Below are positions 4,661-5,306 of a stretch of DNA of 5,306 bases, piece by piece (the stretch's first letter is position 1; every line of letters begins with the position of its first letter). The position numbers and the translations under genes were made by a program. The notes below the pieces were generated by a model, which did not search any database, was not told where the DNA came from, and saw nothing but the letters and a program-made list of their open reading frames with translations. This DNA is from JBAYJY01 sp041664945 (GTDB lineage Bacteria; UBP15; UBA6099): assembly GCA_041664945.1 (NCBI GenBank), contig JBAYJY010000250.1, positions 1 through 5,306 of the forward strand, written 5' to 3'.

Positions 4661-5088
4661 CAGCGGAATACGCTGGTTGAGGCGGCGAAAACGCCAAATG
4701 ATAGAAGCAATATGAGGCCTATTACATTGGCAATCACGCCGGCCACGATGCCGACAATTATCCATGTTCTGGCTTTTCCCGAAGCTTCAGTCGCTCCCGG
4801 GATATCGCCGACGTTTAACTTGGAATTCACTTGAGACGAATAAACAATCGAAACAAGCCCAAATGGAAAACAGCAGAAAAGAGTTGAAAGTATGCTCCAC
4901 ACAAGATAATTCGGAATTGGCTGAGCCAACGGACCCGTCTGCTGCGGGTTATAATACTGCCCCGCCGGAGCCGAGTATGCCTGCTGCGGTTGCGCTTGGG
5001 GCGCTTTTGTCGCGCCTATCGCCTGCCCGCAATTTGCGCAATATTGCGCTCCGTCATTATTTTTCGTTCCGCACTTGGAACAAAACAT
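4660..5088 (-). CDS. Zinc-ribbon plus CD225/dispanin membrane protein
   Basis: The 142 residues divide into three parts. A small N-terminal zinc ribbon has Cys3-x2-Cys6 and Cys17-x2-Cys20. A Gln/Pro/Ala/Tyr-rich linker follows (about 28-57). A CD225/dispanin domain (about 58-132) has two membrane spans at about 62-84 and 108-132. The family's typical features are present: the double Cys in TLFCCFPFGLVSIVYS, then VNSKLNVGDIPGATEASGKARTW between the spans. CD225 includes the eukaryotic IFITM proteins, which change membrane fusion. Bacterial members have no settled role, and the ribbon would sit in the cytosol if the usual topology holds. The ATG has AGGAG six bases upstream. The neighbours are another apparent CD225 gene 49 bases upstream and a DUF2752 gene downstream, suggesting one transcript. 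Confidence 0.92.
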   Translation of the reverse strand: MFCSKCGTKNNDGAQYCANCGQAIGATKAPQAQPQQAYSAPAGQYYNPQQTGPLAQPIPNYLVWSILSTLFCCFPFGLVSIVYSSQVNSKLNVGDIPGATEASGKARTWIIVGIVAGVIANVIGLILLLSFGVFAASTSVFR

Positions 5089-5137
5089 TTATGGCTCCTG
5101 ATTTTTATAGTTACAATTTCTCAAGACAACAAGAGTT

Positions 5138-5306
5138 TCAGATGATTCTCCCCATACCCCTTGGAAATCTGAAATGCGGGATATGCGGCGTAAACGTATG
5201 CGTAGCATTGCCGATCGCGGATAGAATGAAAACCGCTATAGGGAATGCGATGCCGCAGATAGCCGCGACCCAGCACCATGTTTTCGCAGAATTAGCCGCA
5301 GCAGTC
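5138..5306 (-). CDS. Partial membrane protein, probably the C-terminal half of a second CD225/dispanin protein
   Basis: Only the last 55 codons are in the window. The frame enters from the right edge and stops with TGA at 5138-5140. It reads AANSAKTWCWVAAICGI, then a further hydrophobic run to about residue 32, then a polar tail rich in Pro, His, Phe and Arg. The A..S.AKTW..V....GI pattern lines up with ASGKARTWIIVGIVAGVI in the complete CD225 protein next door, that is, with the end of the inter-span loop and the second span. I infer a tandem paralogue. The alternative is an unrelated small protein with one membrane span. It lies 49 bases upstream of the next gene on the same strand, so they may share a transcript. 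Confidence 0.6.
   Translation of the reverse strand, partial: TAAANSAKTWCWVAAICGIAFPIAVFILSAIGNATHTFTPHIPHFRFPRGMGRII

Noticed and set aside
5104..5132. Minus-strand TTGTTG-17-TATAAA as a promoter for the zinc-ribbon CD225 gene
   Set aside because: The -35 matches only three of six bases, and the predicted start near 5097 would fall inside the AGGAG ribosome binding site. Read-through from the upstream partial gene is more likely.

Overview
The window looks like a bacterial chromosomal segment, probably from a Gram-negative-type organism. The coding core is GC-rich, the Shine-Dalgarno sites are purine-rich (AGAGG, GAGGAG, AGGAG), the candidate promoters are sigma70-like, and one protein has a Sec signal peptide. 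I cannot place the phylum from the sequence. The mix of a B. subtilis-type TyrA-ACT, a sugar-epimerase TIM barrel, an SMP-30-like secreted propeller and small CD225/DUF2752 membrane proteins occurs in several environmental and gut phyla.

Region 1 (1-478) has no convincing gene and is packed with repeats: an 11-bp alternating array cut by the left edge of the window, a 16-bp perfect palindrome, GC-rich hairpins, and a two-level repeat made of heptamers grouped into about 46-bp units. Region 2 (479-1098) is a compact VapBC-type toxin-antitoxin operon on the + strand. It has a ribbon-helix-helix antitoxin and a PIN-domain toxin that starts on a GTG overlapping the antitoxin stop by one base. Its promoter candidate is threaded through three TGACAGA half-sites, a likely autoregulatory operator.

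Region 3 (1196-3137, minus strand) is a two-gene operon. A D-tagatose/D-psicose 3-epimerase-like TIM-barrel enzyme is followed 19 bases later by a prephenate/arogenate dehydrogenase with a C-terminal ACT domain. Tyrosine synthesis and sugar epimerisation have no obvious shared pathway, so the pairing may be simple co-transcription. A promoter candidate lies upstream of the epimerase. Diverging from it is region 4 (3345-4181, +), a secreted six-bladed SMP-30/gluconolactonase-like beta-propeller with its own promoter candidate.

Region 5 (4201-5306, minus strand) is a cluster of small membrane proteins: the 3' end of a gene resembling the second half of a CD225/dispanin protein, then a zinc-ribbon plus CD225 protein, then a DUF2752 protein. 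The tandem CD225 pair next to DUF2752 is the least understood coding content here. The nested repeat at 247-385 is the most unusual non-coding structure. I found no RNA gene, CRISPR array, transposase or convincing rho-independent terminator.
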